DNA from: Clostridium sp. UBA701
Lineage (GTDB): Bacteria > Bacillota > Clostridia > Clostridiales > Clostridiaceae
Direction: 5' to 3'
NCBI GenBank assembly: GCA_002298125.1
Contig: DBMJ01000001.1
Span: 124,001 to 188,000, forward strand
Length of the DNA stretch: 64,000 bases
Under the pieces are notes generated by a model. That model did not search any database and had not been told where the DNA came from. It saw nothing but the letters and a program-made list of their open reading frames with translations. The stretch's first letter is position 1, and each line of letters begins with the position of its first letter. A program made the position numbers and the translations under genes. Positions 37,041-46,313 of this stretch are shown piece by piece.

Positions 37041-38133
37041 TTAACACAGCCTCCTTCTTTCTCTTTTCTTGGAAATATTTCACGATATAATCTGTTGCAA
37101 CAAATATTATGATTACTGCCTGTATTAAATAAACTATTTCTTTCGGAATATCATTTAACTGCAGCATCTTTGAACTGCTGTTTAAAATACCAAATAGAGC
37201 GGCAGTTGCAATACAAGCCACTGGATTTTTCTTTGCAAGCAGTGCAACGGCTATACCGTCAAAACCAAAGCCTGGGAAGCCGCCTATATCAAACTGCTGA
37301 TGCATAACACCAGATACATGTACTGCTCCTCCAAGACCTGCCATAGCACCGGAAATAACCATGGCAAGTACAGTGTTCTTTGCAATGTTTATTCCACCAT
37401 ACTCAGCTGCATGAGGGTTTATACCTACTGCTCTTACCTCATAACCTATAGTGGTCTTCCAAAGCAGCCAAGCCATGAAAATAGCACAGATTACTGCTAT
37501 GATAATACCTATATTTGCTCTGCTACCGCCAAAGCTTAACAGCATTGCACTTGGCTGTATTTCGGGAGTGTTAGCCTTGCCCTTAACACCAAGTGGTGTT
37601 CTTAGCACTAGGAAGTTAACTAAGTTAACTGCCAGGTAATTCATCATAATTGTATTAATAACCTCATTAGTTCCAACCTTAGCCTTTAAATATCCAGGAA
37701 TAGCTGCCCATAGTGAACCTGCTAATATACCACCTATAAGCACTATTGGAATGTGGATTATTGGGCTTAGTCCTGGAATAAGTCCAAGGGCTGCTGTAGT
37801 CATCATACCAACTATGAACTGTCCCTCAACACCTATGTTGAATAAACCCGTTCTAAAAGCAAGTGAGTGAGCCACACCTGTGAAAATAAGAGGGGTAATG
37901 GCTACTAGGGTTTCCATTCTGCTGCTGGAGCTTCCAAAGGCACCATCAGCTATGGTTTTGAAAAGATCAGATAATGCAGTAAAGTAATCTAGAATGCCAT
38001 ATCCCTTAGCCCAAATAACAAAAAATACTGCAACAAATATTGAAAGTACTATTGCTAATACTGGGAAAGCAAGTCTTTTAAGAACATCTACTATTACATT
38101 TGATTTATTACTTTTCTTCATGTCCTTACTCAC
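37033..38133 (-). CDS. nucleoside ABC transporter permease (first)
   Basis: 366 residues, about nine helices. FTGVAHSLAFRTGLFNIGVEGQF and GTNEVINTIMMNYLAVNL place it with NupP/YufP permeases. The GTG start at 38133 follows GAGGTG and overlaps the ATPase gene by 8 bp; an ATG four codons later is an alternative start. Confidence 0.93.
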   Translation of the reverse strand: MSKDMKKSNKSNVIVDVLKRLAFPVLAIVLSIFVAVFFVIWAKGYGILDYFTALSDLFKTIADGAFGSSSSRMETLVAITPLIFTGVAHSLAFRTGLFNIGVEGQFIVGMMTTAALGLIPGLSPIIHIPIVLIGGILAGSLWAAIPGYLKAKVGTNEVINTIMMNYLAVNLVNFLVLRTPLGVKGKANTPEIQPSAMLLSFGGSRANIGIIIAVICAIFMAWLLWKTTIGYEVRAVGINPHAAEYGGINIAKNTVLAMVISGAMAGLGGAVHVSGVMHQQFDIGGFPGFGFDGIAVALLAKKNPVACIATAALFGILNSSSKMLQLNDIPKEIVYLIQAVIIIFVATDYIVKYFQEKRKKEAVLNG

Positions 38134-39667
38134 CCTTCTTCACCTCTTTCTCAGCCTCTTTAAGTGAACCTCCAGCCATAAGGATACCAAGCTTCTGCTC
38201 TGTAGCATCTTTCCTATCCATTACAGCTACAATTTGTCCATCATACATAACAGCGATTCTATCAGATAGTGCCATGATTTCATCTAATTCCAAGGATACT
38301 AGAAGCACTGCCTTACCCTTGTCTCTTTCTTGAACTAATCTTTTGTGTATATACTCTATGGCACCAACGTCAAGTCCTCTGGTAGGTTGTGCAGCAATTA
38401 AAAGCTCTGGGTCTTTTACAATCTCTCTAGCAGCTATTAACTTTTGCTGGTTACCTCCTGAAAGAGCTGAAGCCATCACATCTGCATTAGGAGTTCTTAC
38501 ATCAAAGTCCTTTATTAGCATGTCGCAATGTTCTCTTATCTTATCATAATTCAGTATAATACCTTGGCTAAAGGGTGCGTTAGTATGACTTCCGAGAATG
38601 GAGTTTTCCACCAAGCTATATTGGAGTATAAGTCCTCTTTTGTGTCGATCTTCAGGTATATGGCTGATACCATTGTCCATAACCTCCTTAGGGGATTTTC
38701 CAATAATGTTATTACCCTTTAAAACTATATTTCCACTCTTAGCTCTTCTAAGTCCAGTAATTACTTCTATGAATTCTGACTGACCATTACCATCAACTCC
38801 AGCAATACCGAGAATTTCTCCTCCTCTTACGTTAAGGTTTACATTTTTAATAACCTCAACGCCTCTATGGTCATAAGCCACTAGATCTGTAACCTTAAGA
38901 ACCTCTTCTCCAGGCTTACACTCTCCCTTGTTAACCACAAGATTAACCTTTCTTCCAACCATAAGCTCTGCAAGCTGGTCTATGTTTGTGTCCTTAGTAT
39001 TTACAGTTCCTGTTACCTTACCTCTTCTTAATATTGTAACTCTATCACTCATCTTCATAACTTCTTTAAGCTTATGAGTTATTAGAATTACTGACTTACC
39101 TTCTTTTTTAAGATTGTCTATTATTACTGCAAGCTCATCTATTTCCTGAGGGGTAAGTACAGCTGTGGGCTCATCAAGTATTAAAATCTCTGCTCCTCTA
39201 TATAATGCCTTTAATATTTCAACCTTCTGCTGCTGTCCTACAGTTATATCCTCAATGATGTCATTAGGCTTAATTGCAAAACCATATTTATCAGATAATT
39301 CCTTAACCTTTTTCTTTGCTTTGGACATGTCTAGCACAACACCCTTGCGTGGTTCTGCTCCAAGAACAATGTTTTCTGCAATACTAAAATTATGAACAAG
39401 CATAAAATGCTGATGAACCATGCCTATTCCAAGCTTAATGGCTTCACTAGGCGAGTTGATGTTTACCTTGTTGCCATTAACAACTATGTCCCCTTTTTCC
39501 TGGTGATAAAGACCATATAATACATTCATTAATGTGGTTTTGCCGGCACCGTTTTCACCAAGCAAAACATGGGTTTCGCCCTTTAAAAGGTCAAAGTTTA
39601 CTTCGTCATTAGCGACAGTACCCGGGAAAACCTTGGTGATGCCAAGCATCTCTATTACCTTTTCCAT
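38126..39667 (-). CDS. nucleoside ABC transporter ATP-binding protein
   Basis: 513 residues with two ABC domains. The first has Walker A LLGENGAGKTTL near 35-46 and LILDEPTAVL near 160. The second has a degenerate Walker A (GVDGNGQSE, Lys replaced), LSGGNQQKL and a Walker B LLIAAQPTRGLD, as is usual for sugar/nucleoside importers of this class. It energises the two downstream permeases. Confidence 0.95.
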   Translation of the reverse strand: MEKVIEMLGITKVFPGTVANDEVNFDLLKGETHVLLGENGAGKTTLMNVLYGLYHQEKGDIVVNGNKVNINSPSEAIKLGIGMVHQHFMLVHNFSIAENIVLGAEPRKGVVLDMSKAKKKVKELSDKYGFAIKPNDIIEDITVGQQQKVEILKALYRGAEILILDEPTAVLTPQEIDELAVIIDNLKKEGKSVILITHKLKEVMKMSDRVTILRRGKVTGTVNTKDTNIDQLAELMVGRKVNLVVNKGECKPGEEVLKVTDLVAYDHRGVEVIKNVNLNVRGGEILGIAGVDGNGQSEFIEVITGLRRAKSGNIVLKGNNIIGKSPKEVMDNGISHIPEDRHKRGLILQYSLVENSILGSHTNAPFSQGIILNYDKIREHCDMLIKDFDVRTPNADVMASALSGGNQQKLIAAREIVKDPELLIAAQPTRGLDVGAIEYIHKRLVQERDKGKAVLLVSLELDEIMALSDRIAVMYDGQIVAVMDRKDATEQKLGILMAGGSLKEAEKEVKKGE

Positions 39668-39710
39668 TATTCCTCCTCCTTCTTAGCAAGCTAAATATAT
39701 TTTTTACTGA

Positions 39711-39744
39711 ATAAGAGCTAGATGCTTTTACATCTAGCTCTTAT
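39711..39744 (-). terminator. hairpin between the binding lipoprotein and ATPase genes
   Basis: A perfect 14-bp stem (ATAAGAGCTAGATG and complement) with a 6-nt loop but few T after it on the minus strand. This position is typical for partial termination or 3' stabilisation that favours the abundant binding protein. Confidence 0.75.
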
Positions 39745-39824
39745 AAAAATAATTGTCAGTATTAATTATTTTATTACCATATACCCCTTTTGTAAAGAGC
39801 TTTGGGCATATTATTTGTAAGTAA

Positions 39825-40904
39825 TTATTGGATAGCTTTTGGTGCAAAAGCTTTAATTTCGTCTAGCTTAGCTGGAACAACGATAGTGCCGTCTACAACA
39901 GCCTTCTCGTACTTAGCAACTAAATCTAGAACATCTTTTGGAGTATTCTTGTTTGAGCTTGGAGCTATGCCAACACCCTTTTCCTTTAATCCGAAGGTTA
40001 TAACAGTGCCACCCTTGAAAGCGCCATTCTTTACATCCTTAGATGCTTCATAGGTTGCAGTGTCAACTTTCTTTATCATGGAGGAAAGGATTATTCCTGC
40101 ATACTCAGGAGCAGTAACAGCCTGGTCCATATCAACGCCTATAGCCCAAACCTTCTTACCCTTATCGTTAGCTTCCTTAACAGCCTTGAACATTCCAAGA
40201 CCAACACCACCAGCTGCATGGTATATTACGTCGCAGCCATCATTTATTAACTGGTTAGCTAATTCATAACCCTTGTTAACATCGCCAAAGCTATCAGCAT
40301 ATTTAACATACTTTCTGTTTATTAAGTTGTCAGCAGCAGTTGGGTTTACAGACTTAACACCTGCATCAAAGCCAACTTCAAACTTCTGAATTAAATCAAA
40401 GTCTTTTCCGCCGATAAATCCTATTTTACCACTCTTAGTCATTTTTCCAGCGATAACTCCCATTAAGAAGGAGCCTTCATGCTCTTTAAAGCATAGTGAT
40501 TCAACGTTCTTAGCATCAACAACTGTGTCGATGATAGCGAACTTGTTATCAGGATACTTAGCAGCAATAGCCTTCATAGCCTCTTCCATCTGGAAGCCTA
40601 TAGCAAAGGTTAAATCGCACTTATTGTTAACTAGTGCTTCTAGGTTAGCCTGATAGTCCTCTTTCTTTGTAGCTTCGATTGGCTTATACTCTAAACCAAA
40701 CTCACTAACTGCCTTTTTAACTCCAGTATCTGCAGCCTGATTGAAGGATTTATCGTTTAATCCACCTTCATCTGTGGTTAAACCGATTTTTACCTTTTTC
40801 TCAGATGTTCCAGGAGTCTGAGTGTTAGAGCCCTTACATCCTGCAAATAGAGTAGCAACTAATGATAAAGCTACTAGTGATGCCAACAGTCTCTTCTTAT
40901 TCAT
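39825..40904 (-). CDS. BMP-family nucleoside-binding lipoprotein
   Basis: 359 residues. A lipoprotein signal peptide with lipobox LFAGC (Cys23) leads into a periplasmic-binding-type domain: VKIGLTTDEGGLNDKSFNQ, FAIIDTVVDAKNVES, KIGFIGGKDF. It captures nucleosides outside the cell for the ABC importer encoded downstream. First gene of the operon. RBS GGAGGG precedes the ATG. Confidence 0.94.
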   Translation of the reverse strand: MNKKRLLASLVALSLVATLFAGCKGSNTQTPGTSEKKVKIGLTTDEGGLNDKSFNQAADTGVKKAVSEFGLEYKPIEATKKEDYQANLEALVNNKCDLTFAIGFQMEEAMKAIAAKYPDNKFAIIDTVVDAKNVESLCFKEHEGSFLMGVIAGKMTKSGKIGFIGGKDFDLIQKFEVGFDAGVKSVNPTAADNLINRKYVKYADSFGDVNKGYELANQLINDGCDVIYHAAGGVGLGMFKAVKEANDKGKKVWAIGVDMDQAVTAPEYAGIILSSMIKKVDTATYEASKDVKNGAFKGGTVITFGLKEKGVGIAPSSNKNTPKDVLDLVAKYEKAVVDGTIVVPAKLDEIKAFAPKAIQ

Positions 40905-41545
40905 TTACATTCCCTCCTATAAATACAATTGTGTTTTGAGAATTAAACTTTATATAAATTTTAATTCCTCCATGATAAAATATACTCCCTTTTCGTTTAA
41001 CATCGTTCAAATAATAAGTATGGGATTGTTTACATTTTTATGTATTGATGTTAAATACGAACATTGAGTACTTTAAGTAAGTAAAAAAGAGGATTTAAAA
41101 CCTCCCCATACCCTTAGTATTGAAAATATACGTGTTTAGCCTCTGAGTTATCACTGAAGCCTTTACATATATCAAGTAAACCAAGTTCAAAATGGAGGGA
41201 GGTTGCTGGTATAATATGTATATTGTATCAAAAATTAAATATGATTTATCTTTAAAAATATAGTGAACCTATGGGAATCTTGTCTAGCAAATATATGAGT
41301 CAATTACTAATATACTTCAATTTTAACAAAAAATCAATACAAATTTTACATATTAATACTGCTTATATATATGATGATAAACTATACCAATCTATGGTGT
41401 TATTCCTATTACTCAGTCCTATCTAAAGCTATGCACCAAAGTTAGTATAATATGTATATTTTACCACATGTATATTCACTTTTAAATAGCTATAGAGCAT
41501 AATAAATAATAAATATTCGGAAAATTGAATACTTATTAGGTTAAT
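40905..41545. other. long gene-free region upstream of the nucleoside importer
   Basis: About 640 bp between the importer and the grd operon. It holds a weak hairpin with T run on the minus strand (GGGGAGG...CCTCTTTTTT near 41090-41120) and a 16-bp direct repeat. I looked for a purine riboswitch and did not find its conserved core. It must carry the importer promoter. Confidence 0.45.
41209..41460. repeat. pair of direct repeats GTATAATATGTATATT
   Basis: Identical 16-mers at 41209-41224 and 41445-41460, with partial similarity extending on both sides. Each is itself nearly palindromic (AATATGTATATT), so they may be operator-like sites; AT-richness makes chance possible. Confidence 0.5.
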
Positions 41546-41580
41546 AAACTCTTCGAAGGAAGGTGCCCTTCGAAGAGTTT
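41546..41580 (-). terminator. terminator of the grd operon
   Basis: AAACTCTTCGAAGG pairs with CCTTCGAAGAGTTT across a 7-nt loop, about 24 bp after the grdD stop. Confidence 0.9.
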
Positions 41581-41603
41581 TAATGTTTTATTAAATTATG
41601 AAC

Positions 41604-42755
41604 TTAAAAACCTGCCTTCTTAAGTATCTCAGCAGCTTTAGTGCCTTCATCCTCTGCAACTAGAATGATAGGTCCTGTACAACCCATACCGCTTTCAGAA
41701 TATACTCCCTCTTTCCAGAGAGCTCTGCAAGCATTATCTAACTCTAGGATATCAATGCCTGGTATCGCATAGGTTACTACCTTCTTTGGCGGCATTGCTA
41801 CCTCTTCCTCAGATTTTTCTGCTTTTGCTTTTATGGTCTTTGCTATAATGTCCTTTAAACCTGATGCATTAGCAGCTTTAAATTCCTTTGCAGCTGTAGC
41901 TATAAGGTTGTTTTCTGCGCAGGTAGCACAATATCTTAGTGCTTCACAGATAAGAGGAGCACCTGAAGCTCTAGAAACTATGTTTATAAGCTTATCATAG
42001 TTTTCTCCCACTCCTGGTCCATAGCCTGCTCCAAGGGTTTCATAATCTCCACCTGTGGTAAAGGAGGAAAATACCTTTATTAACAGATTACCTGTTAGAG
42101 AATCACATACCATAACATCAGGGGTACCAGCTAAGAGGTCATTTCCTCTCATTATTGCACCACCGTCTGCTCTTAATGAGTCAGCAAACTCAATAGTATA
42201 TCCATTGGTTTGTAAGTCCTTTAATATTCTCTCTACCTGTCTTGCACCATCTAGGTTTAAAATTCCTACCTTAGGTCTTGAAATGCCAAGTGATTTAGCT
42301 ACAGCTATACCATTAATAGCATTAATCACCATGCCTTCTACTCTATTCGTAGAAGTAGTGCCTGTAGTAGTAGCTACTATCATATCTCTTCCCTTACCAG
42401 GGGTAACTACTCTTCCTACTGTGGATACTCCTATAGGAAAGTCAAAATGCTGAGTTACACAACCCTTAATAAAGCCTTCCTCTAAGAGCTCCACCATTTT
42501 CTTATGTCCTTCTTCTGCACTGGCTACTTCCACAGTTTCTAAAGAGCTTTCTGTCTTTGGTCCTATCATAACTATCTGGAAGTCCTTATACCTTGCAGCC
42601 GCCATCTCTGCAGCTTTAACCATCTCCTCCACCCCATGCTCAGAGCCAAAGGTGGTCAGTCCTATCCTTATCTTTTCTTTAAAGCTTCCGCTCTTAATTC
42701 CATCGGCAATGTCACTAAAAACTTCAGCAATCATAGATTTTATTTCATTACTCAC
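41604..42755 (-). CDS. grdD: glycine reductase complex protein C, subunit GrdD
   Basis: 383 residues from the GTG at 42755, which follows AGGGGTGA; the longer TTG reading at 42791 has no RBS. GrdD (PlsX-like) with GrdC releases acetyl phosphate from the acetyl-enzyme thioester. With this start the cysteine in SGMGCTGPII is residue 359, matching the active Cys359 known from Eubacterium acidaminophilum GrdD. Last gene of the operon, before a strong terminator. Confidence 0.95.
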   Translation of the reverse strand: MSNEIKSMIAEVFSDIADGIKSGSFKEKIRIGLTTFGSEHGVEEMVKAAEMAAARYKDFQIVMIGPKTESSLETVEVASAEEGHKKMVELLEEGFIKGCVTQHFDFPIGVSTVGRVVTPGKGRDMIVATTTGTTSTNRVEGMVINAINGIAVAKSLGISRPKVGILNLDGARQVERILKDLQTNGYTIEFADSLRADGGAIMRGNDLLAGTPDVMVCDSLTGNLLIKVFSSFTTGGDYETLGAGYGPGVGENYDKLINIVSRASGAPLICEALRYCATCAENNLIATAAKEFKAANASGLKDIIAKTIKAKAEKSEEEVAMPPKKVVTYAIPGIDILELDNACRALWKEGVYSESGMGCTGPIILVAEDEGTKAAEILKKAGF

Positions 42756-42791
42756 AAGATTCACCCCTTCGTATTTTACTATAGCATCCAA

Positions 42792-44327
42792 TTATTGTTC
42801 CATGAGGTGTTTAGCAAACTCTGCCATTGCATCAGCAACCATGGATTTGATTTCTTCCTTGCTTACAGCATTAGCTTCTTCAGTTTTTCCGCTGTTCTTT
42901 TCTACAAGTATGGATACACCATCAAAGAGGTTAGTCATTCTTCCAAGGAATAAGCTTCCTTTACCTATTACCATGAAGTTCTTTAGCTTACCCTCAAGTA
43001 TTCTATCTACACCGTGTCCTATAATAGGAACTCCTGATGGAATATGTCCCTGAGTTGGTGCAAATCCTGGATAACCATGATCAATAACAAACTGTGGAAG
43101 GTCCTTTCTATCTAATTGACCCTTCTTTACAGCTAGGGCTCCTATCATCTTGTAGTTCTGTGTTGGAACGTCTCCAGCACCTGCAGGCTCAGTTAAGTCT
43201 GGTGTCTGCATCTCAGGAGCAAATTTATCTACATCTGTAATCTTTAATCCACTCTTATCTAGAGGATCAAGTACAAGTGCTTCAAGTACAGCTTGTGGAG
43301 ATGCACCATGACCTATGGTATGTCTTCCAACTATATCAGTTCTAAGTACTGGGTTTACTCCATCGTTCTCAGAAATCAATATTGCAAATCCGCCTAAACA
43401 ATCCTCTAGAACTGGTAAGCCCTTCTTAACGTGGTCTTTACCATTCATTCCAAGCTTTGCAGTTGCACCGCCAGCAAATATTACTACATTTTTGTACACT
43501 CCTGATTTAACCAGGGATGCTGCAGTTATCAAAGCATGGCTTGGAGCTGCACAAAAGCCTCTCATGTCAGAGCCTGTAGCACCCTTAAAGCCCGCAATTT
43601 CTCCTGCTGCCTTAGCTATATTTCCGCCACCTCTCTGGTTCATATCGCCTACAGCTTCTTCTGAACATTCTATTAAATATTCTACCTCTTCTACAGGAAT
43701 ATCCATGTTCTTTGCAAGATTCATAAGAGCCAATACTCCAGAAGCCTTAACAGCTATGTTCTCCAGCATAATATGAGAGGTTAAGTTCTTATCAAACTCA
43801 TGGGCTCTCTTTACACAGCCAACTAGCTTTCCATCCTGATATAGGCCTTCTGCTATGTGATTGTCTACCATATTTTTAATGGTATCTATTTCATCTCCCT
43901 CACCAAGAGCCTCTGCCTTATCCTTTAAAATTGGGTGAGCTAGAAACTTTTCTTTTACGTGAGCAGTGAAGCTTTTTTCTAAAAGTAATAAATTAAATAC
44001 GTCAGATAATTTCATTAAGCCATAGAATTCATCTTGAGGCATTATCTCACCGTATTTACCATACCTATCTGCATTTGCTACAGCTTCCTGATGCCATGGT
44101 CTTGGTCTTTTTGAAAGCTCCTCAGGGAGCATGTTGCCTATGTAGGTCTGGTTTGGAGCATATGCAACTACCTCATTAAAAGGTCTGATATGGTTTTTTA
44201 TTTCCACTAAATACTCAGAGCTTGGATTTGTTTCTCTTTCCAAGGTCTGAGTAGTACCATTCTGAAGTATCATGTCTGGTGTATTAACTAAAATATAGGA
44301 TGCTTTTTTTATTACTGGAAAACTCAT
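42792..44327 (-). CDS. grdC: glycine reductase complex protein C, subunit GrdC
   Basis: 511 residues, resembling ketoacyl synthase III-type folds (GFCAAPSHALITAASLVKSG, YPGFAPTQGHIPSGVP). It forms protein C with GrdD, receives the carboxymethyl-selenoether from GrdA and yields a ketene/acetyl thioester. RBS AAGGAGGG precedes the ATG. It is separated from grdB by 154 bp holding two hairpins. Confidence 0.96.
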   Translation of the reverse strand: MSFPVIKKASYILVNTPDMILQNGTTQTLERETNPSSEYLVEIKNHIRPFNEVVAYAPNQTYIGNMLPEELSKRPRPWHQEAVANADRYGKYGEIMPQDEFYGLMKLSDVFNLLLLEKSFTAHVKEKFLAHPILKDKAEALGEGDEIDTIKNMVDNHIAEGLYQDGKLVGCVKRAHEFDKNLTSHIMLENIAVKASGVLALMNLAKNMDIPVEEVEYLIECSEEAVGDMNQRGGGNIAKAAGEIAGFKGATGSDMRGFCAAPSHALITAASLVKSGVYKNVVIFAGGATAKLGMNGKDHVKKGLPVLEDCLGGFAILISENDGVNPVLRTDIVGRHTIGHGASPQAVLEALVLDPLDKSGLKITDVDKFAPEMQTPDLTEPAGAGDVPTQNYKMIGALAVKKGQLDRKDLPQFVIDHGYPGFAPTQGHIPSGVPIIGHGVDRILEGKLKNFMVIGKGSLFLGRMTNLFDGVSILVEKNSGKTEEANAVSKEEIKSMVADAMAEFAKHLMEQ

Positions 44328-44370
44328 GATTTACCCTCCTTAAAATTAGGCAAAAATTGCCCAAAAATAT

Positions 44371-44473
44371 AATGCACAATTGACAATGCACATATAGAAT
44401 TTGTACACATATGTGCATGTGCATTCTTAATCATCCATTATCATATATACTGCAGCGGCTTACGCCGCTGCAG
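44371..44473 (-). promoter_or_regulatory. intercistronic hairpins between grdB and grdC
   Basis: Just after grdB, CTGCAGCGGC-TTAC-GCCGCTGCAG (44450-44473) is a perfect 10-bp GC-rich hairpin without a T tract. Further on, ATGCACATAT pairs with ATATGTGCAT (44386-44418), flanked by AATGCACA and TGTGCATT that extend the dyad. A role in mRNA processing, stability or subunit balance is inferred. Confidence 0.7.
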
Positions 44474-44481
44474 AAATATTA

Positions 44482-45783
44482 TTATTCAAATACCTTTTGT
44501 CCTTCAACTGGAGTCTCAAGAGCTTTTACAGCCTTTTCTACCAGTTTATATCTTAACTCATATTCATCCTTCTTATCCAGTGTTGGGTTGCCAAGTGGGT
44601 AAGGGATAGCTATAGTTGGAACTATTCTGTTAGCTCCAACAGTTAATGATATTGGAACTACAGTACACATGTGTACTACAGGTAATCCAGCTCTTTCAAT
44701 TTCCTTAACTAACGTTGCACCGCAACGTGTACAGGTTCCTCAGGTGCTGGTTAGTATAACTGCAGTAACTCCATCAGCTATAAGTTCCTTTGCTATGGTC
44801 TCGCCGAACTTCTTAGAGGAAGCAACAGCAGTACCATTTCCTACAGTAGTGTAGAAATATCTATGCAGTGAACCTATTCTTCCTTCTTTCTCCATTTGAC
44901 GAAGAACGTCTACAGGAAGTACTCTGTCAGAATCGTTGTTTGCATAGGTTGGGTCATAACCACCGTGAGCAGTTTCATAAGTCTCTGCTGTTAAATCCAT
45001 AACTCCATCTATGTCGTACTTTCCAAATTTGGAAGCACTGGAGGATTCGATATGGTCTGGGTTATGCTTTGGAACTATACCACCTGAAGTAACAAGTGCA
45101 ATCTTAGCATGAGCCATATCAACCACTGGTGGGTTTGGATCCACTCTGTCGAATACAGGCATTTTAAATTCTGTTACGAATTCTTCACCCTTTATCTTCT
45201 TTACAAGCATATCAACGGCTCTCTTAGAACCTCTATCAGAAGCAAAGTAATTTCTTCTTATGCCTCTTTCAATGTATCCTTCTTCAGCTGGGCTTCCTAT
45301 AGCTTCCTTCTTAGCAAGCTTTAAGGTTAGTGCAGCTAATTGAGGTAGTGCCTCTCTCATTCCTACAGCACTATTTTTTGTGCTTACAATATATACATGT
45401 TTCTTGTACATGTCAGCACCTGGATTTTCTATATACATTCCAGTAACTGCGGGAATGTTAAGTACATCTTGAACTTCCTTAGCTATAGTAGCACAGGCTA
45501 CTCCATATCTACCTGCATTAAAAGCAGGTCCTGCAACGAATACATCTGGGTTATATTTCTTAACCATTTCGAGGATTTCAGCCTTAGCTTCCTCAACATT
45601 TTCGTTGAAGTAGGAGTCACCGCATATAACTGTGGCAACAATCTGTGCCTCTCCCTTGAATAGTCCGTTTAGTCCCATACCTGGGCCTACAAAACCTTCT
45701 CTTACTTCTGGTCTTATATCAGCTTTTTCTTCTCCGCCTATTTGAGCGAAAAATTGGTTTATATAGTGAACAACACGTATCAA
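44482..45783 (-). CDS. grdB: glycine reductase protein B subunit GrdB (selenoprotein)
   Basis: 433 residues with an in-frame UGA at 44740-44742 read as selenocysteine (residue 348), in the context VILTST-U-GTCTRCGATL. The frame continues unchanged to the stop at 44482. GrdB binds glycine (with the GrdE-derived pyruvoyl subunit as Schiff base) and its Sec attacks the C-N bond. The start is TTG at 45783 after a GAGGGGGG box (MIRVVHYINQFFAQIGGEE is the known N-terminus). A SECIS hairpin follows the UGA. A plain ORF finder splits it in two. Confidence 0.97.
44712..44728 (-). promoter_or_regulatory. bacterial SECIS element of grdB
   Basis: A perfect 7-bp stem ACGTTGC/GCAACGT with apical loop GGT begins 11 nt after the UGA. 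Spacing and GGU loop match the SelB-binding type of bacterial SECIS. Confidence 0.85.
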
Positions 45784-45824
45784 GTGTATTCCCCCCTCTC
45801 GGAGTATTTTAGTTTTTATTTTTA

Positions 45825-46289
45825 TTAGAATTTTGAATATTGATCTCTTACAGTCTTAACTTCTGTAATAATGGAATCTACATCTAGAACCATTTCCATC
45901 ATACCACACTGTTCATCATAAACAGCAGCATCAAACTCATCTTTAACTTCTGGTTCTATAACGTGGTAAACTGCGAGTCCAAGAGCTATTCCTGCTAATG
46001 GGCCAGCATAAGTTGGGTCTCCAGCAGCTACAGTTTCAGCTGATAGGCCTGAAGCTTCTGCCTCAGCTCCACCAATAATAACTACCATGTTTTCAGCACC
46101 ATACTTTTCAGTAAGGTCTTTTACTCTTTGTTGGATCTCCAGATCCATGGCACCTGCGGCCGTTCAAACAAAGCATTCTGTTGATGCAAAAACTACCTCA
46201 GCACCTGCAGATTTAGCACAAGCTTCAATAGCAGGACCTGGTATACCATCTCTATCGCCTATGGCAATAACTTTTTTTCCTTCTAACAT
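45825..46289 (-). CDS. grdA: glycine reductase selenoprotein A
   Basis: 154 residues from the ATG at 46289 (RBS GAGAGGAAGG), with UGA at 46164-46166 decoded as Sec42 in ASTECFV-U-TAAGAMD, the GrdA active-site signature with a nearby cysteine. It shuttles the carboxymethyl group from protein B to protein C as a selenoether and is re-reduced by thioredoxin. The segment from MDLEIQQ alone would be miscalled as a 107-residue protein. After UGA, GGC-CGCAGGT-GCC may form the SECIS stem. Confidence 0.97.
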
Positions 46290-46313
46290 ATTATCCTTCC
46301 TCTCTATTAACTA

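Noticed and set aside
40905..41545. Purine riboswitch ahead of the nucleoside importer
   Set aside because: I looked for the conserved three-way-junction core on the minus strand and did not find it.
44482..44670. Separate 62-codon gene after grdB
   Set aside because: It is in frame with grdB and matches the GrdB C-terminus; the intervening UGA is a selenocysteine codon with a SECIS.
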